Origin: 73-13 sp035556075
GTDB taxonomy: Bacteria; Actinomycetota; Actinomycetes; Actinomycetales; Microbacteriaceae
Length of the DNA stretch: 18,841 nt
NCBI GenBank assembly: GCA_035556075.1
Contig: DATMFQ010000019.1
Coordinates: 1-18,841, forward strand
Direction of reading: 5' to 3'
Every line of letters starts with the position of its first letter. The first letter of the stretch is position 1. Both the position numbers and the translations under genes were made by a program. Under the pieces are notes generated by a model. It was not told the DNA's origin. It was given only the letters and a program-made list of their open reading frames with translations, and searched no databases. Below are positions 8,040-15,280 of this stretch, piece by piece.

Positions 8040-8477
8040 TCACGCATCGACAAACACATCCCGGCGGTGGTGACGCACCGTCGCCGTGCCACTCTCGATC
8101 GTCCCGCCGACCGGGCAGTACGCGTGCACGGCCTTGTCGAGCATCGCGTCAACGACCTCGTCATCCGGCGCTGCCGACCAGGTGATCTCGAACGTCACGT
8201 CGAACTCGGTGAACGCCTTTGGCCACTCCGTCGCCTGCTCGCCATCGACGAGGACGGCCAGACGCACGAGCGGCTGCTTTCGCTTGCGCAGCAGGGCCAC
8301 CGCGTTCATCCCGACGCAGCCGCCGAGCGCGCCGAGGAGCAACTCCGTCGGCATGTGCCCTCGATCGGTCCCGAGCGGCGCGGGCTCGTCGAGGATGACC
8401 CGCACCCCTGGGAGTCGCTCATTGCCGACCTCAAAGCACAGCCCCTCGCCGCTCCAGTCCACCCGCATCGACCTCAA
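8040..8477 (-). CDS. OsmC-like protein
   Basis: The product is 145 aa from a TTG at 8477, or 142 aa from an ATG at 8468. The TTG is favoured: GAGGAG lies 8 nt upstream, and TTGA overlaps the stop of the CoA-transferase beta gene in the same way as an ATGA junction. The OsmC/Ohr fold is recognisable from MPTELLLGALGGCVGMNAV (42-60) and AYCPVGGTIESG (119-130), carrying the two conserved cysteines C54 and C121 that form the thiol peroxidase centre in characterised members. Family knowledge gives reduction of organic hydroperoxides in the cytoplasm. Many OsmC-like proteins of this YhfA-like type have no proven substrate. Its tight coupling to the CoA-transferase genes suggests a role in the same pathway rather than general stress defence. 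Confidence 0.88.
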   Translation of the reverse strand: MRSMRVDWSGEGLCFEVGNERLPGVRVILDEPAPLGTDRGHMPTELLLGALGGCVGMNAVALLRKRKQPLVRLAVLVDGEQATEWPKAFTEFDVTFEITWSAAPDDEVVDAMLDKAVHAYCPVGGTIESGTATVRHHRRDVFVDA

Positions 8478-9205
8478 CCGACCTTCTCCTCACTGCGCAT
8501 GCGCGCCACGAACTGCGGATAAAGCCCCGCCATGCTGTCGTACACCGGACCGTGCAGAGCCTCGAGCTCCTGCTCGCTCGGCGGCACGGTCGTGCCGAAG
8601 CCGTCCGCGAGCGGGAGCGAGAACCCGGTCGCCGCCTGCACCTCGGCGACCGTGTGCCCCTCATGCACGGATGCCAGCTCGATACCCGCCGCCTCGGGGT
8701 TGTATCGGAGCACCGCGAGCGGCGTAATGATGTCGGTCAGCGTGCCGTGCCGGCGCAGCCTCGGGTGCGAGGCCGCGGAGGCCGTGACGTAGTCGACCTG
8801 GTCGACAAAGAATCGCGGTGTGTGCTCGGTGCGGAACATCACGATGCGCTTCGCCGAGTAGTAGTAGATGGGGGCGGCGAAGGCACCCTGGAATCGGCGA
8901 CGACGCCCGTCGGGCAGATCGACGTACTGCAGATTCATGTTGCCGTGTCGATCGAGTTGCACGGCAGAGAAGAAGAACAGGTCGACCTTGCCGCGCTGGA
9001 TGAGCTGCGTGAACTCCTTCGCCCCGATGAACGGCGCGACATCGCCCGAGCCCGCTTCGCGGGCGTTCGGCGCCCACAGCTCCTGCGCGAGCCGCACACC
9101 GGCCGCCGGGATGGGCGAATTCGCGCCAGCGGCAAGCCGCTCCCAGTCGTGGATCTGCCGCGCGCACAGCACGGCCATCAGCTCGTCGGTCCGCACGTCA
9201 GACAT
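8474..9205 (-). CDS. Family I CoA-transferase, beta subunit (GctB/IpdB-like)
   Basis: The product is 243 aa. The ATG at 9205 overlaps the 3' end of the alpha-subunit gene by 8 bp and is preceded by GGAGGAG inside that gene. Family text includes GANSPIPAAGVRLAQ (28-41), VDLFFFSAVQLDRHGNMNLQYV (a beta-subunit hallmark, about 74-95) and TEHTPRFFVDQVDYVT. The position of the catalytic glutamate, normally E-S-G or E-N-G in beta subunits, reads E50-A-G here. With the alpha subunit it should form a heteromer that transfers CoA between acids. An alternative is the IpdAB type, which hydrolytically opens a ring of a CoA thioester in steroid breakdown. The sequence does not settle which. Length is normal. 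Confidence 0.88.
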   Translation of the reverse strand: MSDVRTDELMAVLCARQIHDWERLAAGANSPIPAAGVRLAQELWAPNAREAGSGDVAPFIGAKEFTQLIQRGKVDLFFFSAVQLDRHGNMNLQYVDLPDGRRRRFQGAFAAPIYYYSAKRIVMFRTEHTPRFFVDQVDYVTASAASHPRLRRHGTLTDIITPLAVLRYNPEAAGIELASVHEGHTVAEVQAATGFSLPLADGFGTTVPPSEQELEALHGPVYDSMAGLYPQFVARMRSEEKVG

Positions 9206-10046
9206 GGCTCAGCTCCTCCACCGCCAGGCGGCGGTACTCTGCTTCATCGGCGGTGCCGCGCACGACGCGGTCGACATAGTTGCGCATCGTCTCCGCGGAC
9301 TTTGCGGCCTGCACGTAGATGCGCAGCGCTGCGTGATCGTCCTCGTAGAGCCCGTGCGCGCCGAGCGGGTGCGCGCCCCGCGGCGCGACGGCGAGCGCGT
9401 CGAAGTAGATGCTCGGGATGACCTGCTCGTCGAAGGCGAGCACGTCGAGTGCGTCCTCGCGCACCTCCTCGACGGTCGCGAGGACCGTCGTCGACGCCTG
9501 GGCGACGAGGCGCTCGTCGTTGTAGATGCTGCAGACGACGTTGCCGTGCGGGTCTGCGCGCAGCCCATGTATGAGCGCGACGTCGGGGGCGATCGACGGT
9601 GCAAGGACGACGTCAACCTCCGGATCGTACGGGTCCGGGACGACGAGGAAGTCGGGTCGATCCCGCAGGATGTCTGAGCCGATGAGACCCGGCACCGGGG
9701 TGAAGCTCAGGCCCGCCGAGCCGGCATGCAGCCCGATCTCGATGATGGGGCAGGAGGACTCGATGAAGCGCACCTGGCCCGCCTCCCACGCGCGATTGAA
9801 ATTGAGCGCGAAACCGTACTCGTTGAGGTGGATGGCGCCCGCCTCGACGGAGCGGACCGCGCCCGCGGCGACGAGGAAGTCGACGCCGAAATTGCCGGTC
9901 GGCGCGGCGACGATGTCAAGGTCACGGCGCCCCTGACGGACGAGCTCGCGCAGCAGCGCGAACGGGTACTGCTTCGGCAGGCACAGCCGGGTCCCATCGG
10001 GGACGAGCTCCGCGAGCTCCGCCAGTGATCGATACAGCTCAGCCAC
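9198..10046 (-). CDS. Family I CoA-transferase, alpha subunit (GctA/IpdA-like)
   Basis: The product is 282 aa from a GTG at 10046 with GGAG about nine nt upstream. The text ALLRELVRQGRRDLDIVAAP (about 30-49), VDFLVAAGAVRSVEAG and the segment PDVALIHGLRADPHGNVV places it in the alpha-subunit family of glutaconate-type CoA-transferases, which also contains the IpdA subunit of the steroid ring-opening hydrolase. The usual glycine-rich GG near the N-terminus is replaced by LPKQYP, so it is a divergent member. It lies 51 bp after the molybdopterin enzyme gene and overlaps the beta-subunit gene by 8 bp, as expected for subunits made in equal amounts. The acid that receives CoA is unknown; the product of the SDR and aldehyde dehydrogenase steps is the reasonable guess. 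Confidence 0.88.
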   Translation of the reverse strand: MAELYRSLAELAELVPDGTRLCLPKQYPFALLRELVRQGRRDLDIVAAPTGNFGVDFLVAAGAVRSVEAGAIHLNEYGFALNFNRAWEAGQVRFIESSCPIIEIGLHAGSAGLSFTPVPGLIGSDILRDRPDFLVVPDPYDPEVDVVLAPSIAPDVALIHGLRADPHGNVVCSIYNDERLVAQASTTVLATVEEVREDALDVLAFDEQVIPSIYFDALAVAPRGAHPLGAHGLYEDDHAALRIYVQAAKSAETMRNYVDRVVRGTADEAEYRRLAVEELSHV

Positions 10047-10097
10047 GAGAGACGCTCCAATCAGATATCGGTTCGGGGCCAGGGACGAGACCCCGGG

Positions 10098-12437
10098 TCA
10101 TCGCCAGGTCGGTCCGGCAAGATCTGCGCGCGCGACGATCTCGGGCGGGCGGTGCGCCCGCACCTCCGGCAGCACGCCGACATAGGGCTCCACCTCGACC
10201 AGCGTCAGCTGTCCGGTGCACCCCTGCGCGAGGCGGGAGGTACCGGCGTCACGCGTGAGGACGTTCGGGTTCCCGTGTGCGCACATGCCGTCCTCGCCGA
10301 CCGGGTCGTACCAGGCGCCTGTCGAGAGCTGGACGACGCCCACGCGGACCCGATCGCTCACGATGACGCCCGCGAGACAGGCACCGCGGTCGTTGAACAC
10401 CCGGACGACGGAGCCGTCGACGATGCCGCGGGCGGCCGCGTCCGCCGGGTGCATGCGCATCGGCTCGCGTCCCTGGATCTTCGACTGCTGACTGTGGTCG
10501 CCCATGTCGAGCTGGCTATGCAGCCTTGCGGCCGGTTGGTTGGAGACGAGCTGCAGCGGAAACGACCGCGCAGCCGACGACGCCCACCCCTCGACCGGCG
10601 GGAACCACGCGGGATGGCCGATGCAGTCGTCGTAGCCGAACGCGTCGATCGTCGCCGAGAAGATCTCGATGCGACCGCTCGGCGTCGGCAGCGGATTGGC
10701 CCCCGGGTCCTGCCGGAATGCGGCGAACGCGTTCCCGAGATCGGGGCTCGAGGGCAGTGCGACACTCCCCTCCTCCCAGAACTCGTCGAACAACGGCCAG
10801 TCAATCCCTTTCGCCGCGGCAGCGACCCGGGCGTTCGCGTAGAGGTGTTCAAGCCACTGCCGCTGGTCGCGACCTTCGGTAAACGCCTCGCGAACGCCGA
10901 CGCGCTCCGCAAGCGCCGTGAAGATCGAGTAATCGTCCCGTGCCTGGCCGACCGGTTCGACGATGCGGTGCATCGCAATGAGCTCGCTGTCGTTGAACCC
11001 CGCGCCGAGGTCCTCGCGCTCCAGCGTCGTCGTAGCCGGCAAGACGATGTCGGCATGTCGTGCCATGGGGGTCCAGAAGGGCTCGTGGACGATGATCGTG
11101 TCCGGCCGTGCGAATGCCCGGCGGAGTCGTCGCAGATCCTGGTGGTGGTGGAACGGGTTACCACCCGCCCAATACACGAGACGGATGTCCGGGTACGCGA
11201 GCCGCTCGCCGTCGAAATCGAACGGTGCGCCCGGCGCGAGCAGCATGTCCGCAATTCGCGCCACCGGGATGAACTCACGAACCGCATTCGTGCCCTGCGG
11301 GAGGCTCGGCAGCTTCATGTCGAGTCTCGGGCGCCCAATGTGGCCCATCGCCCCGAGGGCGAAGGTGAAGCCAGAGCCGGGCGCGCCGAACTGCCCGAGC
11401 ATTGCGGCGAGCGTGAGACCCAGCCACACGGGCTGCTCGCCATGCTCCGCACGCTGCAAGGAGTACGCCACGGCGACGAGCGTCCGGTGTCGAGCCATCC
11501 GCCGCGCGAGGTCGACGATGGCCGCCGCGGAGATTCCGGTCTCCACGGCGGCCCACTCGGCGCTCTTTACCACACCATCCGTGTCACCGAGGAGGTAGCG
11601 CTCGAAGCGTCCGTATCCGACCGTGCACCGCTCGAGGAATTCGTGATCGACCAGCCCCTCGACCGCAAGCGTGTGCGCGATCCCGAGCATCAGCGCAACA
11701 TCGGTCCCCGGCCGAATCGCCAGGTGATCGGCGGCGACCGAGTCGGGCAGATCGTCGGCGAGCGGACTGACGAGCACGAACCGGCAGCCTCGCGCGGTTG
11801 CGTCGACCATGTGCTGGCCGACCAAGTGGCGGTGGATGCCGCCGGGCGCGACCGCGGCGTTCTTCGCCGCCATGCCACCGAAGGCCACGACGAGCTCGGT
11901 GTGCTCGACGATGTCGGGCCAGGTCACGCCGTTCGCGACGACCTGCCAGTCAGCGACCACGCGGGCAAGGATCACTTCGGCAGCACCGGAGCTGTACGTC
12001 GTGCGCGAGGCGACATAGCCGCCGAGGCAGTTGAGAAATCGGTGGACCTGGCTCTGCGCGTGATTGAACCGACCCGCGGACGACCAGCCGTAGGAGCCGC
12101 CGAACACGGACCGTGCGCCGCCCGGACCGTCGTATGCACGCCGAAGTGCCGACCCGGCGAGATCAAGCGCCTGATCCCAGGAGACCGCCACATACCGGTC
12201 GTCGCCGCGGCGCTCGCTCGGCCCGGGGCCGTCGACGAGCCACTGCTCGCGAATCATCGGCTGTGCGACACGGACCTCATGGCGCACCGCGCCCGCGATG
12301 TTCCCGAGGACGGGGGACGGCGCGGGGTCGTGCGGCGACGGCGTGACTTCGATGCCATCGTCGGTGTCACGTGCGAGGAAGACGCCCCAGTGGGAGCTGT
12401 TCGGCCTCGCCCGCCTCTGCTGCGACCCGGTCGTCAT
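10098..12437 (-). CDS. Molybdopterin-dependent oxide reductase, BisC/TorZ-like (DMSO reductase family)
   Basis: The product is 779 aa. The ATG at 12437 is chosen because the conserved N-terminus (SHWGVF at 15-20) follows and the SDR stop lies 10 bp upstream; no strong ribosome binding site is seen. The protein runs parallel to biotin sulfoxide reductase over its whole length: GSYGWSSAGRFNHAQSQ (114-130), YSSGAAEVI (148-156) with S149 as the expected molybdenum ligand, ALMLGIAHTLAVEGL, LAAMLGQFGAPGSGF, ADIVLPATTTLER, and the C-terminal cofactor domain with RLHSQLDMGD. There is no N-terminal cysteine motif for a 4Fe-4S cluster and no Tat signal, so it should be a cytoplasmic, bis-MGD-only enzyme. 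Known relatives reduce S-oxides (biotin or methionine sulfoxide) or N-oxides. Being co-transcribed with a mycofactocin-coupled SDR and CoA-transferases is unusual. Confidence 0.92.
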   Translation of the reverse strand: MTTGSQQRRARPNSSHWGVFLARDTDDGIEVTPSPHDPAPSPVLGNIAGAVRHEVRVAQPMIREQWLVDGPGPSERRGDDRYVAVSWDQALDLAGSALRRAYDGPGGARSVFGGSYGWSSAGRFNHAQSQVHRFLNCLGGYVASRTTYSSGAAEVILARVVADWQVVANGVTWPDIVEHTELVVAFGGMAAKNAAVAPGGIHRHLVGQHMVDATARGCRFVLVSPLADDLPDSVAADHLAIRPGTDVALMLGIAHTLAVEGLVDHEFLERCTVGYGRFERYLLGDTDGVVKSAEWAAVETGISAAAIVDLARRMARHRTLVAVAYSLQRAEHGEQPVWLGLTLAAMLGQFGAPGSGFTFALGAMGHIGRPRLDMKLPSLPQGTNAVREFIPVARIADMLLAPGAPFDFDGERLAYPDIRLVYWAGGNPFHHHQDLRRLRRAFARPDTIIVHEPFWTPMARHADIVLPATTTLEREDLGAGFNDSELIAMHRIVEPVGQARDDYSIFTALAERVGVREAFTEGRDQRQWLEHLYANARVAAAAKGIDWPLFDEFWEEGSVALPSSPDLGNAFAAFRQDPGANPLPTPSGRIEIFSATIDAFGYDDCIGHPAWFPPVEGWASSAARSFPLQLVSNQPAARLHSQLDMGDHSQQSKIQGREPMRMHPADAAARGIVDGSVVRVFNDRGACLAGVIVSDRVRVGVVQLSTGAWYDPVGEDGMCAHGNPNVLTRDAGTSRLAQGCTGQLTLVEVEPYVGVLPEVRAHRPPEIVARADLAGPTWR

Positions 12438-12447
12438 GGTCGCAGGA

Positions 12448-13284
12448 TCACCGGACCAGGTTGCCCGCGTCCACGGGCAGCGAGACACCCGTGATGTAGC
12501 GACCGGCCGGTGAGACGAGGAAGGCGATCACGTCGCTGACGTCCTCGGGCTGCAGCCACGGGATGCCGAGCGGCTGGGAGCCGGCGAAGATCGGTGCGAC
12601 GTCCTCGCGGGTGACCGTCGCCGGGTCGCGGTCGGGCATGAAGAGCCGGTAGGTCGGCTCGTTGTGGATGAGGTCGGTGTCGACGTTCGTCGGGTGCACC
12701 GCATTCACCCGGATGTTGTGCTCGGCGAGTTCGATCGCGAGCGCCTTCATCAGGCCGACGAGCCCGTGCTTCGCGGCGGTGTAGTGGGCGAGGTTCCGGA
12801 TGCCGCGGAGCGCCGCAACCGAGCCGGTCAGGATGATCGAACCGCCGTCACCGTGTCGCTTGAGGTGCGGGATCGCGGGGCGCACCGCGCGGAAGGCCCC
12901 GCTCAGGTTGATGTCGATCATCTCGTCCCAGGCATCATCACTCATCATCTCGGCGGTCGAGAAGGAGCCGATGCCCGCATTCGCGAGCACGATGTCGAGT
13001 CGGCCGAGCTCCGCGACGCCTTCATCGACGGCGCGGCACAGCGCGGCGCTGTCACGGACGTCACCAGCGAAGGCAAGCATGCGGCGGCCGAGCGCCTCGA
13101 CCGCACGCACGGTCTCGTCGAGATCGGCACGCGTCGCCATCGGATAGCCGACGCTCTTGAGCGGACCGGGGAGATCGACGCCGATGATGTCGGCGCCGTC
13201 GCGAGCGAGACGGAGGGCGTGCGCGCGTCCCTGGCCGCGGGCGGCGCCGGTGATGAATGCGACCTTGCCGTCGAGTACTCCCAC
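12448..13284 (-). CDS. Mycofactocin-coupled SDR family oxidoreductase
   Basis: The product is 278 aa from a GTG at 13284 with GGAGG six nt upstream; the frame continues further upstream but without homology. Rossmann motif TGAARGQG (12-19), NAG (102-104), S155, and Y168-x3-K172 make a complete short-chain dehydrogenase. The insertion after the second strand (about 38-62, with YPMATRADLDETVRAVEALG) and the segment NVDTDLIHNEPTYRLF (200-215) are marks of the TIGR03971 / carveol dehydrogenase-like subfamily. In that subfamily NAD is held tightly and electrons pass to mycofactocin rather than to free NAD. The substrate should be an alcohol, probably secondary, oxidised to a ketone, or an aldehyde. 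It heads the second minus-strand unit, 10 bp before the molybdopterin enzyme gene, and lies about 8 kb from the mft genes whose product it should use. Confidence 0.92.
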   Translation of the reverse strand: MGVLDGKVAFITGAARGQGRAHALRLARDGADIIGVDLPGPLKSVGYPMATRADLDETVRAVEALGRRMLAFAGDVRDSAALCRAVDEGVAELGRLDIVLANAGIGSFSTAEMMSDDAWDEMIDINLSGAFRAVRPAIPHLKRHGDGGSIILTGSVAALRGIRNLAHYTAAKHGLVGLMKALAIELAEHNIRVNAVHPTNVDTDLIHNEPTYRLFMPDRDPATVTREDVAPIFAGSQPLGIPWLQPEDVSDVIAFLVSPAGRYITGVSLPVDAGNLVR

Positions 13285-13346
13285 GTCGTGCCTCCGATCG
13301 ATGCGGCCGTCCGCCGGGACCGAGCCGGCATGCACGGCATCATTGC

Positions 13347-13387
13347 CTGTCTGAGATGACAGTAGCATCCTGTGGCACGCCAGTCTA
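13347..13387 (-). promoter_or_regulatory. Predicted promoter and operator of the SDR-led unit
   Basis: On the minus strand TAGACT (13387-13382) and TACTGT (13364-13359) are spaced by 17 nt, a weak match to -35 and -10 boxes, about 75 nt upstream of the GTG. An inverted repeat CTGTC-TGAGAT-GACAG (13347-13362) overlaps the -10 box and start-site region. Its TGTCTGAGA half (13348-13356, + strand) differs at one position from TGTCAGAGA in the ABC unit promoter region. A small repeat TACC-GTT-GGTA (13386-13396) touches the -35 box. The 130-bp gap 13285-13414 holds nothing else that I can identify. Confidence 0.4.
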
Positions 13388-13414
13388 CCGTTGGTAATGC
13401 CTGGACCGCCGCCG

Positions 13415-14233
13415 TCAACCCACCACGGAGGCCCCGCCCGACACGCCGGTCGGGCGGCGCCGAGGACCTGGGGGGCCCGCATACGCCTGCATGGTGCGCA
13501 ACCAGCGCACCGCATCCCGGCCCACCGCGACCACGCGGGAATCCGAGCGATGCACGCGTCGCGTCGCCAGCAGCGCGACATCGTAGGCATCGCCGGTCAC
13601 CCGCTGCGGTGCATCCTCCGGCCCCCACGACCACACCTCGCCGTCCGGACCTTGCACCTCCACCCGGAACGGCTCGGCGGGCGCAACGAGCCCGCGATTG
13701 CGGAACGAATAGTCGCGAGCCGCGACCGCGAGGTGCGCGATGTGCCGCAGTCGTCGGGTGGGGGCTCGCGTCGCGCCGACGGCCTGATACACGTCCTCGC
13801 CGTGCGCCCAGATCTCCATGATCCGCGACGTCGCCGCCGACGCGAAGCTCATCGACGGACCCACCCACGGCATCCGGGTCGCCCCCGGCCAACCCGCGAA
13901 TACCCCCAGGAGCGCCGTGCGCGAGTCTCGCCACGCGACCAACCGCCGCACCCCAACATCCGGCCGGGCCAGCTCGCCCGCAGAGAGCTCCGGTCGCGTC
14001 CTGGTGATCGGCGCGAGACGCCGGAACTCCGGCTCATCAGTCATCGCCGTCCACATGAGCCGCTCGGTGAGCTCGAGGTGACCGACCTGGTGCGCGATCG
14101 ACCAGCCACGCGACTGCGTGTCCAAGCGCCACTCAGCCGGCGAGAGCCCGACGAGCAGTGCGTCGAGCTCAGCGGCCTCCGCACGTAAATCGTCAAGCAG
14201 CTCGGCATACCGCGCCTCGCGGTCGACCGCCAT
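13415..14233 (-). CDS. TIGR03084-type protein (mycothiol-dependent maleylpyruvate isomerase superfamily)
   Basis: The product is 272 aa. The ATG at 14233 overlaps the preceding stop by one base (TGATG), so translation is coupled. The N-terminal DinB-like four-helix domain shows WSIAHQVGHLELTERL (44-59) with H48 and H52, and MEIWAHGEDVYQAVG (139-153) with H144 and D147, the probable metal ligands. The C-terminal half contains LRHIAHLAVAARDYSFRNRG and VEVQGPDGEVWSWGPEDA, followed by QRVTGDAYD, and ends with AYAGPPGPRR, all typical of the actinobacterial TIGR03084 group. Relatives in the superfamily are metal- and mycothiol-dependent isomerases or S-transferases, but no function is established for this group. 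Its place after a PLP lyase-like gene fits a thiol-related step. Confidence 0.87.
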   Translation of the reverse strand: MAVDREARYAELLDDLRAEAAELDALLVGLSPAEWRLDTQSRGWSIAHQVGHLELTERLMWTAMTDEPEFRRLAPITRTRPELSAGELARPDVGVRRLVAWRDSRTALLGVFAGWPGATRMPWVGPSMSFASAATSRIMEIWAHGEDVYQAVGATRAPTRRLRHIAHLAVAARDYSFRNRGLVAPAEPFRVEVQGPDGEVWSWGPEDAPQRVTGDAYDVALLATRRVHRSDSRVVAVGRDAVRWLRTMQAYAGPPGPRRRPTGVSGGASVVG

Positions 14234-15279
14234 CAGCCGAGCAGGCCGCGCAGGCGAGCGAGTTCGGGCGCGACCGCCCAGCCCTGTTCCTGCACCCACG
14301 CCGCATCCCAGTACGTCGAGCCGTAGCGGTCCCCCGCGTCGCAGATGAGGATAACGACGCTGCCGCGCTCGCCGCGCACACGCATTCGGTCGATCAGCTC
14401 GAGTGCACCCACGAGATTCGTCCCGGTTGACGGACCGACGCGGCGGCCGAGCCGTTCCTCGATGAGGTGCATCCCCGCAACGGACGCAGCGTCGGCGATC
14501 GGCAACACCTCGTCGATGACGCCGGGGACGAATGACGGCTCAACGCGGGGCCGGCCGATCCCCTCGATGCGGGACCCCCGGCCGACCAGTGTGCGATCGC
14601 CGGTGCGCCAAGCCTCGTGAAAGACCGAGCCCTCCGGGTCGACGACCGCGAGCCTCGTGTCGACACCCCGGTACCGGCAGTACCGGCCGATCGTCGCGCT
14701 CGTCCCACCGGTCCCGGCACCGACGACGATCCAGCTTGGGATCGGGTGCCGCTCAAGTGAGAGCTGGTCGAAGATCGAGGAGGCGATCGTATTGTTGCCC
14801 CGCCAGTCGTTGACGATCGCCGCGTTGCCGAACTGATCGAGGTAGCAATGGTCCGGGAGCGCACCGAGGCGCTCCGCCTCCGCGTACACATCCCCCGCCG
14901 ACTCGACAATCTGACAGCGCCCGCCCGCCCGCACGATGAGATCGAGCTTCGCCGACGAGGTGCCGCGCGGGACGACCGCGATGAATTCGAGGCCAAGCAT
15001 CCGCGCGAAGTACGCCTCCGAGATCGCCGTCGACCCGCTCGTCGCCTCTACGAGCGTCGTCCCTTCACCGATCTCCCCGTTGACGATGCCGTAGAGCACG
15101 AGCGAGCGAGCGAGGCGATGCTTGAGCGAGCCCGTCGGGTGCACGGACTCGTCTTTGAGATAAAGGTCGATGCCCCACTCCGGCGGCAGCGGCAGACAGT
15201 GCAGATGTGTATCCGCACTGCGATTCGCGTCGGCGGCGATCAGCGCGAGTGCCTTCGCGACCCACTGCCTTGAGCCCAT
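14233..15279 (-). CDS. PLP-dependent cysteine synthase-fold enzyme, possible cysteine desulfhydrase (Cds1-like)
   Basis: The product is 348 aa from the ATG at 15279, one base after the GntR stop. The fold type II PLP motifs are visible: K53 in KDESVHPTGSLKHR (42-55), which carries the cofactor; SGST (81-84), where most cysteine synthases have SGNT; the glycine-rich phosphate loop GAGTGGTSA (about 196-204); and PSTGTNLVGAL near the C-terminus. The HPTGSLKHRLARS context and the SGST variant separate it from CysK/CysM and place it with the actinobacterial family to which, as I recall it, mycobacterial Cds1 (Rv3684, an H2S-forming cysteine desulfhydrase) belongs. A likely role is elimination or replacement at the beta-carbon of cysteine or an S-substituted cysteine. 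The family assignment is firm; the substrate is inference. Confidence 0.85.
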   Translation of the reverse strand: MGSRQWVAKALALIAADANRSADTHLHCLPLPPEWGIDLYLKDESVHPTGSLKHRLARSLVLYGIVNGEIGEGTTLVEATSGSTAISEAYFARMLGLEFIAVVPRGTSSAKLDLIVRAGGRCQIVESAGDVYAEAERLGALPDHCYLDQFGNAAIVNDWRGNNTIASSIFDQLSLERHPIPSWIVVGAGTGGTSATIGRYCRYRGVDTRLAVVDPEGSVFHEAWRTGDRTLVGRGSRIEGIGRPRVEPSFVPGVIDEVLPIADAASVAGMHLIEERLGRRVGPSTGTNLVGALELIDRMRVRGERGSVVILICDAGDRYGSTYWDAAWVQEQGWAVAPELARLRGLLG

Positions 15280-15280
15280 C

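Noticed and set aside
7032..8522. A long + strand open frame crossing three minus-strand genes
   Set aside because: It spans CaiB/BaiF, OsmC-like and CoA-transferase beta genes, all with clear family motifs on the other strand; its own translation shows no motif.
10074..10095. CGGGG/CCCCG pairing after the molybdopterin enzyme stop, considered as a terminator
   Set aside because: It has only five pairs with a 12-nt loop and no T-run, and the next gene begins shortly after; chance pairing is likely in this composition.
10152..12494. A 780-codon open frame on the + strand opposite the molybdopterin enzyme gene
   Set aside because: It mirrors the real gene in a GC-rich genome, its translation is low-complexity and Arg/Asp/Val-rich with no recognisable domain, and the minus-strand gene aligns from end to end with BisC.
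13285..13590. Possible N-terminal extension of the SDR by about 100 residues
   Set aside because: SDR homology starts at GVLDGKVAF directly after a GTG with a good ribosome binding site; the extension would cover the promoter region and the end of the TIGR03084 gene.
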